Part shown: positions 10,901 to 23,400 of the stretch, in pieces
Layout: each line of letters starts with the position of its first letter
How positions within the stretch are numbered: position 1 is the stretch's first letter
Assembly (NCBI GenBank): GCA_002914805.1
Contig: JXTB01000180.1
Span: forward strand, 535,655-599,654
Source of the DNA: Parasponia andersonii
Lineage: Eukaryota; Streptophyta; Magnoliopsida; Rosales; Cannabaceae
DNA length: 64,000 bases
Direction: 5' to 3'
The notes under the pieces: generated by a model
The model's database searches: none
Seen by the model: the letters and a program-made list of their open reading frames with translations, nothing else
Told to the model about the DNA's origin: nothing
Position numbers and translations under genes: made by a program

Positions 10901-12266
10901 ATCAAAAGATGAACTTGAAATGTCTAACGGTAATCATTTATGTGTTGAGACTAAAGGGTACTCGCAGAGGTTGGCTATGGAATCATCTGATGTTGTGAAG
11001 TCAGTTGAGGCAGATAGCTATTTTTATACTCCATCCCAACATGGAGTTCTGGTTTCTTCAGAGATTCCTGCAGTTGGACTCAAAAAAGGGATTCTTAAAA
11101 AAAATCCACGGGGATGCAGGGGCCTTTGCACTTGTTTGAACTGTGCTTCATTTAGGCTACATGCAGAGAGAGCATTTGAATTCTCTAGGAATCAGATGGA
11201 AGATGCCCAAGAAGTGGTCTCTGAGCTGATTAAGGAACTATCATTCTTGCGTAATGTGTTAGAGAAGTCTACAGAGGATGCTGATGATCGGATAGCTGTT
11301 CAAGCCAGTCAAGTGAGTGCTCTATGAACTCAAGCTGAGCTTGTTTGACATTTCTTTTTCCTAATGAATTTGCTTGATTTTATCACATGCTACACTAATG
11401 TACATGTTATCTCAATTTGATGATAAACCATGCAAAAAAGAAGAAAAGAGAACTAGTCTCTTGCTTATAGTTGCTAGTTAATGTATTATCATCTAGTTCC
11501 TGTTGAGAACAAGAAGACAATCAGAGTTAAACGTACATAGCAGAAGAGAAAGGTCATGTTTCGACCCTTCGAATAGATGTGCTAACAGGCAACTTGTAAG
11601 AGTCAGATTTTATCTATAGATTGAAATTGAGGTAATGGAAGTTAAAGCCCTTCTTATGGAGGTGTGAACTTCAACAGGAGAGACACTTTGGGCCTTGCTA
11701 AAGCCGAAGTTTAATACAATAACTGCTGTTTTCAAGTAGCATATCTTTTTCAATTAAAATCTTGTCATTAAGAAATCAATAATGGTTATGCTGAAAACAT
11801 TATGCAGATAGGTCAGTCTATAATGTATTATATTTTTGTCACAGTTTTGCCAAACATATATTTCTTTTCCTTTTGTTTTGGCTTCAGAATTCTGAAACTT
11901 TTTCTGTTTTATTAGGTGAAAGAAGCTTGCAGGAAAGCATCTGAAGCAGAAGAACTTGCAAAAAACCGCATCGGCGAAATGAATTATGATCTGAACATTC
12001 ACTGTAGAATAACTGTAAGTGAAACAAATTCTGTGTTCTTGTTCTTGTTCATTTTCTTTTTCTTTTTTCTTTTGAAAGCTCAACACTATATCTTAGCCAA
12101 AGAGCCTAAAAAGATTTGATTTAAATTTTAACAGGGCTTGGAACGGCCAAGAGTCAGATTTGCTAACGGTGTTAAAGGAAATGTCATCCCTAAGGCAAAC
12201 TTTCCTAGTGAGCAAGTATCGATGCAAGAGGAGGATGGACAAACAGAATTGCACTTCGCAAACTAG
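7993..12266 (+). CDS. Uncharacterised plant nuclear-type protein with duplicated motif, Cys cluster and coiled coil
   Basis: Seven exons: 7993-8643, 8897-8999, 9115-10037, 10257-10359, 10465-11312, 11916-12014 and 12135-12266. Joined they give 2859 nt (952 residues), with all phases matching and GT-AG introns. I do not recognise a named family; the C-terminal part resembles conserved plant proteins of unknown function. Residues 9-12 (KRKR) and 57-63 (RKRPRPR) look like nuclear localisation signals. Exons 2 and 4 are both 103 nt and encode related motifs ending PGSFSYRRxLPYLMDI (about residues 218-251 and 560-593). The long exons 3 and 5 are acidic, Ser-rich and probably disordered. Near residues 797-816 lies KGILKKNPRGCRGLCTCLNC, a CX3CXCX2C cluster that might bind metal. 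A coiled coil follows to about residue 906. The start follows the E2F-like cluster; an in-frame ATT-type codon upstream at 7864 would overlap those sites and is less likely. Confidence 0.85.
8897..8999 (+). repeat. Exon 2, first copy of duplicated 103-nt exon
   Basis: This exon is bounded by gaacag and gtaagg and encodes a segment starting FLKPCSRRKVFRTPGSFSYR. It pairs with exon 4 at 10257-10359 in length, splice phase (0 in, 1 out) and sequence. Confidence 0.85.
10257..10359 (+). repeat. Exon 4, second copy of duplicated 103-nt exon
   Basis: This exon is bounded by accag and gtatct and encodes a segment starting VLKPRSQLKLFRSPGSFSYR. It is identical in length and phase to exon 2. The shared residues cluster in KPxSxxKxFRxPGSFSYRR and LPYLMDI. 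Confidence 0.85.
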
Positions 12267-14110
12267 GTGACTTTGGCGGTGCATTGATTAGCCTAAATAT
12301 TCATGTATAATAGATCATGTGCAATTGTGTTTTCTATTTCTCTGTACTTTTTTCTTTAGTGAATATTAGGAGTAGCGGAAATATTGGTGACAGAAAGCAG
12401 GAATTATACAATATTTCAAGAGTCTCAGTGAAAGAAGAATACAAGTGGCCCTCTGATTATGTATTCATCCTTGCAAATTCCTAGTAACTTTTTATCTTAT
12501 TTTATCAAAAAAGAGAGAAAAAAAAAGCCTAATGATGTTTGGTTTAAAACCATTTTTGTGGTTCTGGTGCTTGCTTTAAGAGGAAAAGGAAGTGGTATAT
12601 TTGCTTGAATTTGATGTTATACAATTGCTTCTACTGTGGAACTTAAAGTAGGTATATTTATACTAAGTACGATTATCGCAGGGCTTCTCTTTTGGTCACA
12701 TGTAATATGACAGTGATAAGTATAGTACCAAGTAATATATTTTCATGTTTTCCAAAATTTATATTACCAATTTTTGTTTTTTATAGACAAAAACAGAACA
12801 TCATAATGTTTAAGTTTAATCTTGGAGTCAATGTCTGACTAATGAGGTATGTAAAAACAAGAGGACCAAAAACAAATGTTCCATGTCATAATTGATATGC
12901 TTTATTTACACTCGTGAGTAATGGACTCATGGCTATCTCCTTTCCAGACTCTGTTGGAAACAAGGCACAGCATACATTTTTCCTATGAGATAATGTCAGA
13001 GGAGCCATTTTTTTTCTTAGTAGTTCAAGATGGATGGAATTATATTTTTAAAGTCCTTATGCCCCATTATTAATCTGCAGTGTTGCAGAACATTACCAAA
13101 GGAAGAATGCAAGATTTACTGTCTCTTTAACTGCACGAAATAGAGGTCATAATCCTACAGAGAAAAATAGTAAAATCCAACAACATCCAAAGCTTAAACA
13201 AACCCCGCCCACGGGCCAACCCGCCTGCCCCAGTAGGCGAAGTTTTCAAGAATAGTACTTCCTTACAAAATTGTTTGCGAAGTAACAATTGAACTAAATA
13301 TTTAGAAAACTGATACTTTTATAATAACATTACCCTTCACAAAAATATCAAACTTAAACCTGAGAAAGAACGCGAAAGAACGAGGAAAAAATGCCCAAAA
13401 ATATGGAAGTTCACCAATGAAAACTGCTTTTAAACTTAACCAGAAAGACTGCCAAAGATAAAATCTCAAGCCCAATAAGTGACTGTCAGCCTAATTTCCA
13501 TGGCAGGGTTGAGTTTGAGCTGAGAAATCAGTCTGGGTGAATTTGGCAAGCGAATCCGCCTACCGTTTGTTTTTGTTCTTTTGGCTACTAAGAGAACGAT
13601 GTTATCTATGCTATTAGGTTTCTAGTGGATCATATGGATCTAATTTATTTATTTATTATTTGTTTCAAGTCTTCCATATGTGTTTGTTAATTCGATAATC
13701 AAATATCAACCATTGAGATAGAAATTAGATGCAGTGTTTGGTGATATAAATGTTTCCTTGACAAGGATAAAGCTATAGCAATGCAATTTTCTTGTTATAA
13801 CCAGCAGTCAAATAGCCCTGTATGTCTAAGGTCCAAACTTAGACTGACAGTAAAAAGAAAGCAAAGGAAATCACGTACTCATTTAAAGCTTCTTTGAATG
13901 ATGTTATAACAGCTTGTCTGAAATATCTTAGTGGGGACTATTATTTTGTTTGCATTTATCATGATTGTGAAGAGTTGTAAAAAGCTTTTTAATCACCATA
14001 AGTTAATGTCTGAATTTCAGTCCATAATAAAGCATATTAAAGAATTTTTTCTTTTTCAATAAAAAAGAGAACTCAATGATGATCAAAAGACAAACCCAAA
14101 TGGAAAAAAA
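12267..14110. other. Intergenic region between convergent genes
   Basis: It contains the 3' end of the upstream unknown gene and the 3' flank of the XTH gene. There is no convincing coding frame, tRNA or repeat. Confidence 0.6.
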
Positions 14111-14113
14111 GAT

Positions 14114-14119
14114 TTTATT
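14114..14119 (-). terminator. Poly(A) signal of the XTH gene
   Basis: On the minus strand this reads AATAAA, about 180 bp past the stop codon at 14300-14302. The distance fits a plant 3' UTR. Confidence 0.5.
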
Positions 14120-14299
14120 CAACAAAGAAAAAATATTCATTTATTGGACACCCCAAAGATCAAGACATCATAAAAGCTAAACCCCAGTCCCATTCTTTTT
14201 ACACATGACAACAAGAAACAAAGAATTTCCAATAAAACAGTCCTATAGTGCAATACAACCATCATTCAAAATCAGAACCACAAAGACTAATGAAAGCTC

Positions 14300-15646
14300 C
14301 TAAAACCTTGACTGTCTGCACTCAGGAGGAACACCTTGTGGGAACCTCTTTAGATCAGAACAGTAGTTGTAAATCATGAAATACTTCTGAACCCATCTAA
14401 GTCTTCTCCTGCTAGGCCCATCAAGCTCAGTGGTTTGCCAAGCTGAGTCAGAGAATGAGGTGGTAGCTCTCAAGTCCTTATAACTGAAGTTTCTGTAGTA
14501 TGCTGTAAAGGGTGCCTTTGACCAATCAGTTTTGATCAATCCACCTCTTGTGGCCCAGTCATCAGCATTCCAAAGGCTGGAGTAAATCTTCATTGGTTGG
14601 CTCTTGGGGAAAGGAACACCAACTGATTCAGCATTTTTGAACACTCTAATGGGAGTACTGTCAACCAAGAAACTGGCCAAAGAAAAATGGACACCCAGCG
14701 TGTTAAAATATGTTTCAAGGCATTATTTTTAAAAACCAAGCAACACCCACAAAAGGGACAGAAGGGTAATTGCCTATATATAGAAAAAAGATGGAAACTA
14801 ATTTGACCCGTTAGATTTTATTATATCCTGATGGTTAGAATTAATATATATGAACGAATTTCGATGAAAAATAAATCATAATATTTATTTTTGTAACTAT
14901 ATGAGATTAAAGTCCAATGGTTAATATTAGTTTCCCTTTGCGAACGTATTATATATACATATTACTTACATAATGTGTTGTGGTTTCCAGATGATGGAGT
15001 AAGTGTGGAAGTTTCTTGTGGGGTCAAACCAGAGATAGAACTGCTGCTCCCTGTTTCCCTTGCCTTGAGTGAACACATTAGTGTGTAATATGTAAGGTTC
15101 ACCAGTAACATTTCCCAAAAACTCAAAGTCAATTTCATCATGAGTAGGTCCTTGTGAAGACAGCTGCAAAAATAAATAGCATACTTTAGTTTATAATAAA
15201 CAATCATGGAAGAAGACCCCAAAATAAAACACAATGTCAATAAATACTAAATAGCATATAAATCACTTTACCACTCTAAAATTAGAAGAAATCAAGACAA
15301 ACTAGATTTTGTCAAAACTTGGCAAGAGAAAACACAAGTCCACAACTGTTTATCCTTGTGAAGTAAAAGACAAAGCAAAAAACAGTAGCTTTTGGATATA
15401 TTTTTGTTTCAAGTGGGGTCTAAAGTCGCTTTTGGATAGTTTCAAGTGGGGTCTAAAGTCTAACAACTGGTTCTTTTTTTTTTTTTTTTGAATAGAACAA
15501 CTGGTTCTTGATTTGTTCTTAAAAAACTTAAAAGACTGCTCCACAAGAAAATATGAAATATGAAGCGTGATCACCACGCGTTCGAACCTGCCCACATGAT
15601 AAAATTTCCCATAGAATAGTTCTAAAGAAGTTTCCAACCTCGTATG

Positions 15647-15678
<32 letters not shown>

Positions 15679-16186
15679 AATAGTAAACTACTTTATTCTT
15701 TAACGCGTGACCTATTGTACACTCGTGAATGTATAGTGACTAATGCATGTCTAGGAAAGTTGAAAGCTTTCAACTTTCACTTTCATCATCAACTCAACTA
15801 GCCCCATTAACCAAAAAAAAGAAATGAATTCGATTTCAAAAACATAAAAAGAAGGAAGAGTTAAGGAAAAAAAATTATATATATATGTATATATATATAT
15901 ATTTGAGACGTACATAATAGGCAGTGACTGTTCCAGCTGAGTTTCCAGCTACAAGCTTGAGCTGCATATCAATTCTCCCAAAGAGATACTCTTTCTTGGA
16001 CTCAAAGCCAGAACCAGAGACTCTGTCCAAGGAAAGAGACAGCAGCTGGCCTTGTTCGAACACTTTGGCCCTGTTACCACCCCATGTTATGTCAAAATCC
16101 TGGTTAAAGTTACCATAGACCATAGCCAAAGAGCTCAACGCTAAGCTCACTAGAACAATCATGGAAAACCCATTTGAAAACCCCAT
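14300..16186 (-). CDS. XTH: Xyloglucan endotransglucosylase/hydrolase (XTH, GH16), XTH15/16-like
   Basis: This enzyme cuts and rejoins xyloglucan chains in the plant cell wall during growth. Three exons on the minus strand, 16186-15914, 15163-14970 and 14672-14300, join in frame (840 nt, 279 residues; the family is usually about 280-300). Residues 1-25 are a signal peptide ending ...AMVYG. The GH16 active site [10 protein letters not shown] spans residues 99-108, with nucleophile E101, D103 and acid/base E105 all present. The family N-glycosylation site NVT follows at 109-111. The C-terminal XTH extension ([20 protein letters not shown], later [12 protein letters not shown]...PPEC) is complete with its cysteines. 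Exon 2 ends in phase 2 (HI, then I-FLVD), as the junction requires. Sequence around ITWGGNRAK and [19 protein letters not shown] resembles Arabidopsis XTH15/16, an assignment made from memory. The gene looks intact. Confidence 0.95.
15388..15460. repeat. Short tandem duplication in XTH intron 1
   Basis: Two adjacent copies share gcttttggata and tttcaagtggggtctaaagt. The first copy (15388-15427) has about 7 extra bases compared with the second (15428-15460). Confidence 0.85.
15462..15509 (-). mobile_element. Micro-insertion: poly(T) tract between 14-bp direct repeats
   Basis: The sequence aacaactggttctt occurs at 15462-15475 and again at 15496-15509. It encloses about 20 bases of T-run ending gaatag. 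On the minus strand this is a short sequence followed by poly(A) with a target-site duplication, the form left by a 5'-truncated retroposon. It lies in XTH intron 1. Confidence 0.6.
15646..15677. repeat. (TAA)n microsatellite
   Basis: About ten TAA triplets inside XTH intron 1. Confidence 0.9.
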
Positions 16187-16198
16187 TTCAAAAGAGTT

Positions 16199-16216
16199 GG
16201 AGAGAGAGAGAGAGAG
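16199..16216 (-). repeat. (CT)n in the XTH 5' leader
   Basis: A GA run on the plus strand reads as a CT tract in the XTH 5' untranslated leader, just before the start codon. Pyrimidine-rich leaders of this type are common in plants. Confidence 0.8.
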
Positions 16217-16292
16217 ATTTTGATTGGTTTGAGAGTGGGGAAAAGAGGGTTCAAGAGAGAGCTATATATATGGGAAGAGAAAGAAGTGTATG

Positions 16293-16300
16293 TGTATATA
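16293..16300 (-). promoter_or_regulatory. Likely TATA box of XTH
   Basis: On the minus strand this reads CTATATAC within ctctatatacac, about 107 bp upstream of the ATG. A second candidate, the TATATATA at 16263-16270, is 77 bp upstream. Which one is used cannot be decided from sequence. Confidence 0.4.
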
Positions 16301-16663
16301 GAGAAAGAGTTAAAGGAATGGGTATGGAGAGAGTAAGGGGGAGCATGAGCAATTACTGGAGGAGCCAAAGCCAAAGCTGGTGCCAGCTAAGCACACCAGG
16401 AAAGCTGGAACTTTTGTTTGGGCATTGGGAGGTGGTTTTGGTTCAAGGTTTAATCTTTTTTTGGTATAGAGAATACAGAGGAATAGGATTGCTATGTAAC
16501 AATGATTTTGTCCAAAGTGGGGTGATTGAGTAGGACCCTTTTATGATTTAAATTTGTTGGTGGATGCCAACGGGGTGTGGTATGGAAGAATAAAGTTGGC
16601 CATGGCTTTCTTGGGACCATCAATCATAGTCTCATACAAGTTCCATGTACCAATTCAGAATTT

Positions 16664-16673
16664 GCCACGTGGC
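16664..16673. promoter_or_regulatory. G-box palindrome upstream of XTH
   Basis: The perfect palindrome gccacgtggc contains the G-box CACGTG. It lies about 480 bp upstream of the XTH start codon. bHLH/PIF and bZIP factors bind this core, and many XTH genes respond to light and hormones. A role here is inferred. Confidence 0.5.
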
Positions 16674-16699
16674 TTGGAAGATATCTGAGTCACTCATTT

Positions 16700-19052
16700 T
16701 TTATGATAGGTCAGCAATGGTGTTTGCATTATGCATAACCAAATGTGATATACTGACATCAAACGAGTCTCATACTAACCTGACATAACAATACTGACAC
16801 AATAGCTAATATAATTTACCTTGCGGTAATGAGTAATTTTTATTGGGAGTAAAACTTGGTAAAATTTCAGCAAAAATATGAAAGGGTATTACTTGGTACT
16901 GGGCCTAGGTTTTGGGAATATTATTAAGGAGTAAAGAGTATCACAAGATCACCATGCCATGTTGGTAGTTCCATTTAATGGTATTTCAATTTGTCTTTGG
17001 CTGTTCTCATATAATGCATATGACGTTTTTGGTGAAGACAGCAAGGTCTTAGCTAGTCTTTCATTCCTTCGACTGCTCACCAGTCCCCATAGTCTTACAC
17101 AGTCTTATATACATTGCATAATTTGAATTGGCCCTACTGAATTATATATAATTATATACAATTGTGCATGCATGTATGTGTACATGTATATGTATTACTG
17201 TAGCAGTAATTAGAGTATAATATGTTCCTCTTTAATTAGTATAATATTTATATTTATATATATAGGATACCAATCCAGTAAATATTTTTTTTTATTTATA
17301 TATAAGTATCATTTTAGTTAATGAAAAAATTTTTGCACATTTTTTTGTATTAAAAAATAAAATAAAAATAATACTAATTATATATATATTTTTTATATTA
17401 TTTATTATAGTCATTGAATTATTATTAGATAAATATATATATATAAATATTTCGTATAAAAGCTATAAAACTAAGCAAGTTCTTATAATTGGTTCGTACA
17501 AGAAACAATATTTTAGGAGATCTCGGCATATGTTACACAAGTTTGTAGACCAAAGAGATGAGTTTTGGTTCATCAACTACATTAAGGTTATTTGGGTTTA
17601 CCTCTTTTCCTTCTTGACAAAAGAAACTTTCTTTTTCCTTGTAAGATGGGCAGATATAAAGTGAATGGTCCAAAGTCTATCAAAGAAAAAAAAAATCTTC
17701 AAAGGTGGTCCCTCATTATTCATACCATTGCCATTTGCCAACCATCTTTCACATTTTAATAGTGATTGTCATTGAATATCTAATTTAAATCTTCTATCTT
17801 TATCATTCTTGTTTACGAATGATTGTAATTTATATCGTGTACTACTGAACATAAAAGTTGCTGGCTAGCTTTTCACTCCTCGAAGTGTGTGCATTTATAT
17901 CAAACAATAATTATGTATCGCAATTGTATATAGGATGAATCTCATGGAATATATAGTAATAAAAAGAACAAAAGGAGGAAAAAAGAAATTGACTTCATTA
18001 AATTTGACCCTTACAATTGCGCGTCGTGATCTAAGAACTTGCAATAATACAGCTCATGGTTTGATTTAGTTTTCTCCTTGTTTAGACTATGAACTAATTT
18101 TTCGGTCGAAGGAAGTTCCTCCACCTATATTATCTCCATAACATAATTGTTAGGCTCTCTAATATGATGATGTGATGATGTCTTTTTTCTCCAAAAAATA
18201 AAAATAACAAAGACCATTTGTTGGCTATTAATAAATATAAGAGAATCTAATTATAATTATGACATTCTTTTCCATACTTAAAGATATTTCATATTGCTTG
18301 TGAACAAATTTGGATTGAAAAAAGAAATCAATATAATGGTTAACTTAATGATTACCTATCGGCTAGGTTGGGTTGGCACAGTAACACATTAATTAGATAG
18401 TATTATGAAATTTGCATCTTCTTCATTTGAGAAAAGTAGATTAGAATTAGGTAGGTTATTATTTAAACTTCATTCCAAAAACCACCAATACAAGCTATAC
18501 TTATTCATGCCTTCTTAAACATAATTTAATAATTCTAATTAGAAGTAATGATATTCTTAATTAATTAATAAGCACTTGTTGTTTTTCTCTTTCTTTTTTT
18601 AAAATACTTTTTATAATACGCCGGCGTACATGTTTATAATCTCACCCCTCATTCGGAGCAAAAAAAATATAATAATAATCTCACCACACACACACTCTGT
18701 ATCAACTTAATTAATTTGAAGGCAATGATTATGGTGTGATTAATGAAAGGTTAATCTTATATGACGGAATGGAGAGAGTCGGAGTCCACCTACTAAATTC
18801 TTATTAAGACTAGTGAATATGGAATGATACTTGGGTCCAGTCTCCACAGTGATATGTATTAATTTTTTCAAGATAGTATTCATATACATAATTCTTTCTC
18901 TCTTTTATTTTTATTTTTTTATTTTATTTTCGGCTCTTCTTTTGCAAACGAATAGATCAACCTAGAGAAATACAATCGCATGTGTCTTTGAAATTCCTAT
19001 ATCTATGTCATTTTGAGGAATTTGCCTAGAAAAGTTGTTAGATACCAAAAGT
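16700..19052. other. AT-rich intergenic DNA
   Basis: This lies between the XTH promoter and the first gypsy element. It holds several TA-rich runs (17140-17420) but no open frame or recognisable element. Confidence 0.6.
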
Positions 19053-19486
19053 TGATATAACAATGGGATCGATAGTTTTTGAAAAAAATTAAAAATTAAA
19101 CGGAAAATAGGAGAGAAAATGATGAACACAGAGGTTTTAAAGTGGTTTAGCCTTTTGAACAAATTACCTACGTCCACTATAGTCGGTGTTATTCTCTCAG
19201 TATATTGGTTACAGGAGAGCTTTCAGTTGGCCTTTCTTTGCTTAAGAGCCTTATATTTATAGGCCTGAGGAGATAAGTTTCTGTTACAGATAAGATATTT
19301 TTAAATATAAAAAAGGTTACAATAAATATGAATTTGAATTCGTATTTATCCTCCTAAGTTCTAGTGAAATCTTAATTTGAGTAATCATATCTCTTAAATT
19401 CTAAATCTAATCCATAATATCTTGGAAACTTGAATTTTAGATAGAGAAAATCTCAGGATTAAAATCTGTAAATTTGATGTATAAAA
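19053..19486 (-). repeat. Left (3') LTR of the Tat-like element
   Basis: It aligns along its length with 26283-26725; both contain ctatagtcggtgttatt and agccttatatttataggc. Its ends are diverged (tgatataaca ... tgtataaaa). The last is probably a mutated form of the TGTATAACA seen at both ends of the other LTR. Confidence 0.85.
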
Positions 19487-20429
19487 ATTATCCCCCAGTT
19501 CTTGGTGTCACTAGCAAGAACTTTTTCACTTTCTCGATCTGCTCGGCCTGCTTCTTTTTGTGAGGCTAAGGAAGGTGTCAAATCACTACTCTTTTATCCA
19601 CATATATTTGTTGCAACCTAATAGGGTTCGAGTTAGGGGATCGAATTTTTTCGATGAGCTGATGTTCTTCAAGAATGTCTTCTTAGTTGAATTTTTTCCA
19701 ACATTGCTCGCATTATATACTTAAGAAAACTATATTTCCCTTCGCATTACGAACAACTTGGTTTTTATATATACTTAAAGAAAGTGTTTATCCTTCATAG
19801 TATAAAACAAGCAGTTTTACTTGGCCACAATTTTGTTTTAAAATTGCTTCATTTAATGCTAAGACCTTCAATTTCTCTTTGAGGGCTTAATCTTATTCTA
19901 GTACTTGTTACGAACTGTGAATACCATCAAACTACCTTGAACATGGTAGTTGTTTTTATCTTGAATTATTCAATCTATTCAAGCACCTGAATTTTTGAAC
20001 AAGCGTTTATTTAGGCACGTAATCACACGAACTTGTCAATACTTCGAACACATGAACTGACTCGTACGACCTTTTCATCGAACCATTGTACTAGAACATG
20101 AAGGTTTGTATTTTGCTACGCATGCTCACATATTTTCGAGGTGATAAGGCAGCTGGACACTAACTGTTGAAGGAAATTTTATTTAAATAAATCCAAAAAA
20201 TGAACTTATCATTGGTCGAGTAGAATTGATACAATAAAAAGGAAAAACATATAGGACTTATTGGTAATACTTTCTAAGGTGCTCAACATTCTAAGCTCAT
20301 GGTAGTTCGTAAGCTCAGGGTAGTTCATGCCCATTCATTCGAGCAATCCTGTAGGTTTTAGGAAGAATCTCCTGGGTGATCTTGTAAGGTCCTTCCTAAT
20401 TTGGGCCGAGGGCTCCAACTCTTCATTCT

Positions 20430-23400
20430 TAGGTCTTGGGCATCACCCTTTGTAGGACCAGATCGCCATTTTTAAACCTTTTTCTCGGACTCACAAGTTG
20501 TAATATTGAGCTACTCTTTACTGATATATTGCGACCCATATTTGTGCCTGTTTGTGTTTTTCCTCCAGGAGGTCTAGATTCCCTTAGAGGAGCTTGTGGT
20601 TTGTTTCCTAGTTGTAAGCTTCAACTTTTTGAGTTTTTACTTCAAACTCAACTGGTATCATCGCTTCTGCTCTATATGTCATTAAGAGTAGAGTCTCATT
20701 TGTCATAGTTCAAGTAGTTGTTCTGTAAGCCCAAAGTACTTTATGGAGTTCATCAACCCAAGTCCTTTTAAGTTTTTCGAGCTTTGTTTTTAGATTCTGC
20801 TTAAGTATCTTGTTGATTGCTTCGACTTGATCATTGCATTAAGGATGAACAACAGCTGCAAAACTCTTCATGATACCATACTATTCGCAGAATTTTTTCA
20901 TTTCATTGCCTTCGAACTATGTGCCATTATATGACATGATCTTCTTTGGAACTCCAAACCTGTACATAATGGATTTTACGATGAATCCAGCCATCTTACT
21001 CGAGGTGATGGATGACAAAGGTTCAGCATCTACCTATTTGGTGAAGTAATCAATAGCAACCACTGCATACTGGGCTCCTCCTCGACCAGTTAGAAACAAT
21101 CCAATCAAGTCAATTCCCTAGACTGTAAAAGGCTATGAAGAATTCATTGTGGTTAATTTAGTTGGTGGTGTTTTCTGAAAATAGGAGAAATGCTGAGATT
21201 TGTCACATATTTACATATAGCCCATCACATCTTTTCTCATTGTTGGCCAGTAGTACCCTTGAAGCACGACATTTCTTACCAGTGATTGCCCCACAGAATG
21301 GCTACCGCACACTCTTTCGTAGATTTCTCTAAGGATATGGAATGCTTCTTCATTGTTTACACAATAAAGTAATGGGACTGAGAAACCTCGCCAATATACC
21401 TTGTTATTGAGTAGGATGTATCGAGCAGCTTGATACTTTATCTTTTGGGCTTCTTATTTTCTAGTAGGCAGCTCACTATCCTTTTTTTTTTAAAAAAAAA
21501 AAGTGGGGCTTAACTATTGACCACCACTTACTACAAATTTAAAAGAAAATAATACACACATACTCTACTAAGGTTTGAACCCCTGACCCTCCCTCCCAAA
21601 CTCACATACACTTCCCTAAAGTTTTGGACCAACTGAGCTAACCCCAGTTGGGTTTGCCATCCTTTAAGTATGAATAGATATGGTCTATTCAGGATAGCTT
21701 TTTTTCATCGAGCACAAATACAAATTTTTTTTCTTCAATGCTCGATGTCTCCAAGAATTCTATAGGGATTATATCGAGCAGGTTTGCATTCTTTGTTGAA
21801 GTGAGCTTCGACAAGGTGTTAGCATTAGCATTTTGTGCCCGCATGATCTATTGGACCTCGGCTTTCTTAAATTATGCGAGGAGCTCACAGGACTCTGCTA
21901 AGTAGGACACCATCTTAGTACCACGAGCTTGATACTCCTTGTTTATTTGTCTGACAACCAGCTGTGAATCACTGTAGACTGTTAATCAACCTTCATTTCT
22001 CTTGCTAACCTTAGACCAGCAAGCAATGCTTCATATTTGGCTTTGTTATTTGAAACCTTGAATCTGAAGCGAAGAGCACAATGAAACTTGTGATCGTCTG
22101 GGCTGATTAACATTAAACCTGTTCCCGATCTTTACTCTTTTGATAAACCACCTATGAATAACTTCCACATAGCTATGTTCTTATCCTGTTCTAGCGTAGT
22201 CTTCTCTGGGCGATATGTAAATTCAGCTACAAAATCAGCCACAACTTGTCCCTTGATAGTAGTTCTGGGAACGAACTTTATCTCAAACTAACTGAGTTCG
22301 ATAGTCCATTTGAGGAGACGATCTAATGCCTCAGGCTTTTGGAGAACTTACTTTAGAGGGAAACTAGTGAGTATGTGGATGGTGTGAGTATGAAAATATG
22401 GCCTTAGCTTTCTCGAACTCATAACTAAGGCATAAGCGAGCTTCTCCATCTCTGGGTAATGAAGTTCTACTTCGATCAGTCTCTTGCTCGTATAATAGAT
22501 GAGATATTGCACCCCGCCTTCTTCTCACATTAATCTTGAACTGATCACATGTTTCAAAACAGTGAGGTATATGAAAAGCACCTCATTATCCATAGGTTTG
22601 GAGAGCAAAAGAGGTTTACCAAGATAAAGCTTCAGCTGTTGGAAGGCATGCTTGCACTTCTCGGTCCTTTTGAAATTTTTTACTCCTCGCAGTGCATCAA
22701 AGAAAGGAACGAACTTATCGATGGCCTACAAAATGAATCTACTAAGAGCTACCACTCTCCTAATTAGGCTTTGTACTTCTTTGGGCTTGTGAGGGGACTC
22801 CATGTCGAGCAGTGCTTGTATTTTCTTAGGATTAGCTTCGACTCCTTACTCGTTCATCATAAATCGTAAAAATTTTCCCAAGGCGACTCCAAGGGCACAC
22901 TTTAGAGGATTGAGCTTCATGTGATAATGCCTCAAGATTCTAAATATCTCCTCGAGGTGCCCGACGTGATCAATTGCTCGCTTCAATTTTGTAAGCATGT
23001 CGTCCATGTAGACCTCTATTGATATTTTAATATGATCGATGAGCATTTTGTTTACCAATCACTGGTAGGTCGCACCAGCATATTTCAGGCCAAAGGCATG
23101 ATCTTATAACAGTAAAGTCCTCGATCCTTTATGAACAACGTATGTTCCTCGTCTAACCTATACATTGCAATCTTGTTATAGCCTGAGTAGGCATCCATGA
23201 AACTTAGTATCTCAAGACCAGAAGTTGCATCAATAAGCTGATCAATTCAAGGGAGAGGAAAGTTATTCTTTAGGTAAGCTTTGTTCAGATTAGTAAAATC
23301 AACACATATTTTGTACTTGCCTGTAGGTTTCTTAACGAGGACTAGATTCGATAACTAACTTGGGTAGAATGATTCCTGAAGAAAGCCATTCTTTTCTAGC

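Noticed and set aside
15577..15600. tRNA or SINE B box at gcgttcgaacctg
   Set aside because: A GTTCGAACC word is present but no matching A box at the right spacing and no cloverleaf could be drawn.
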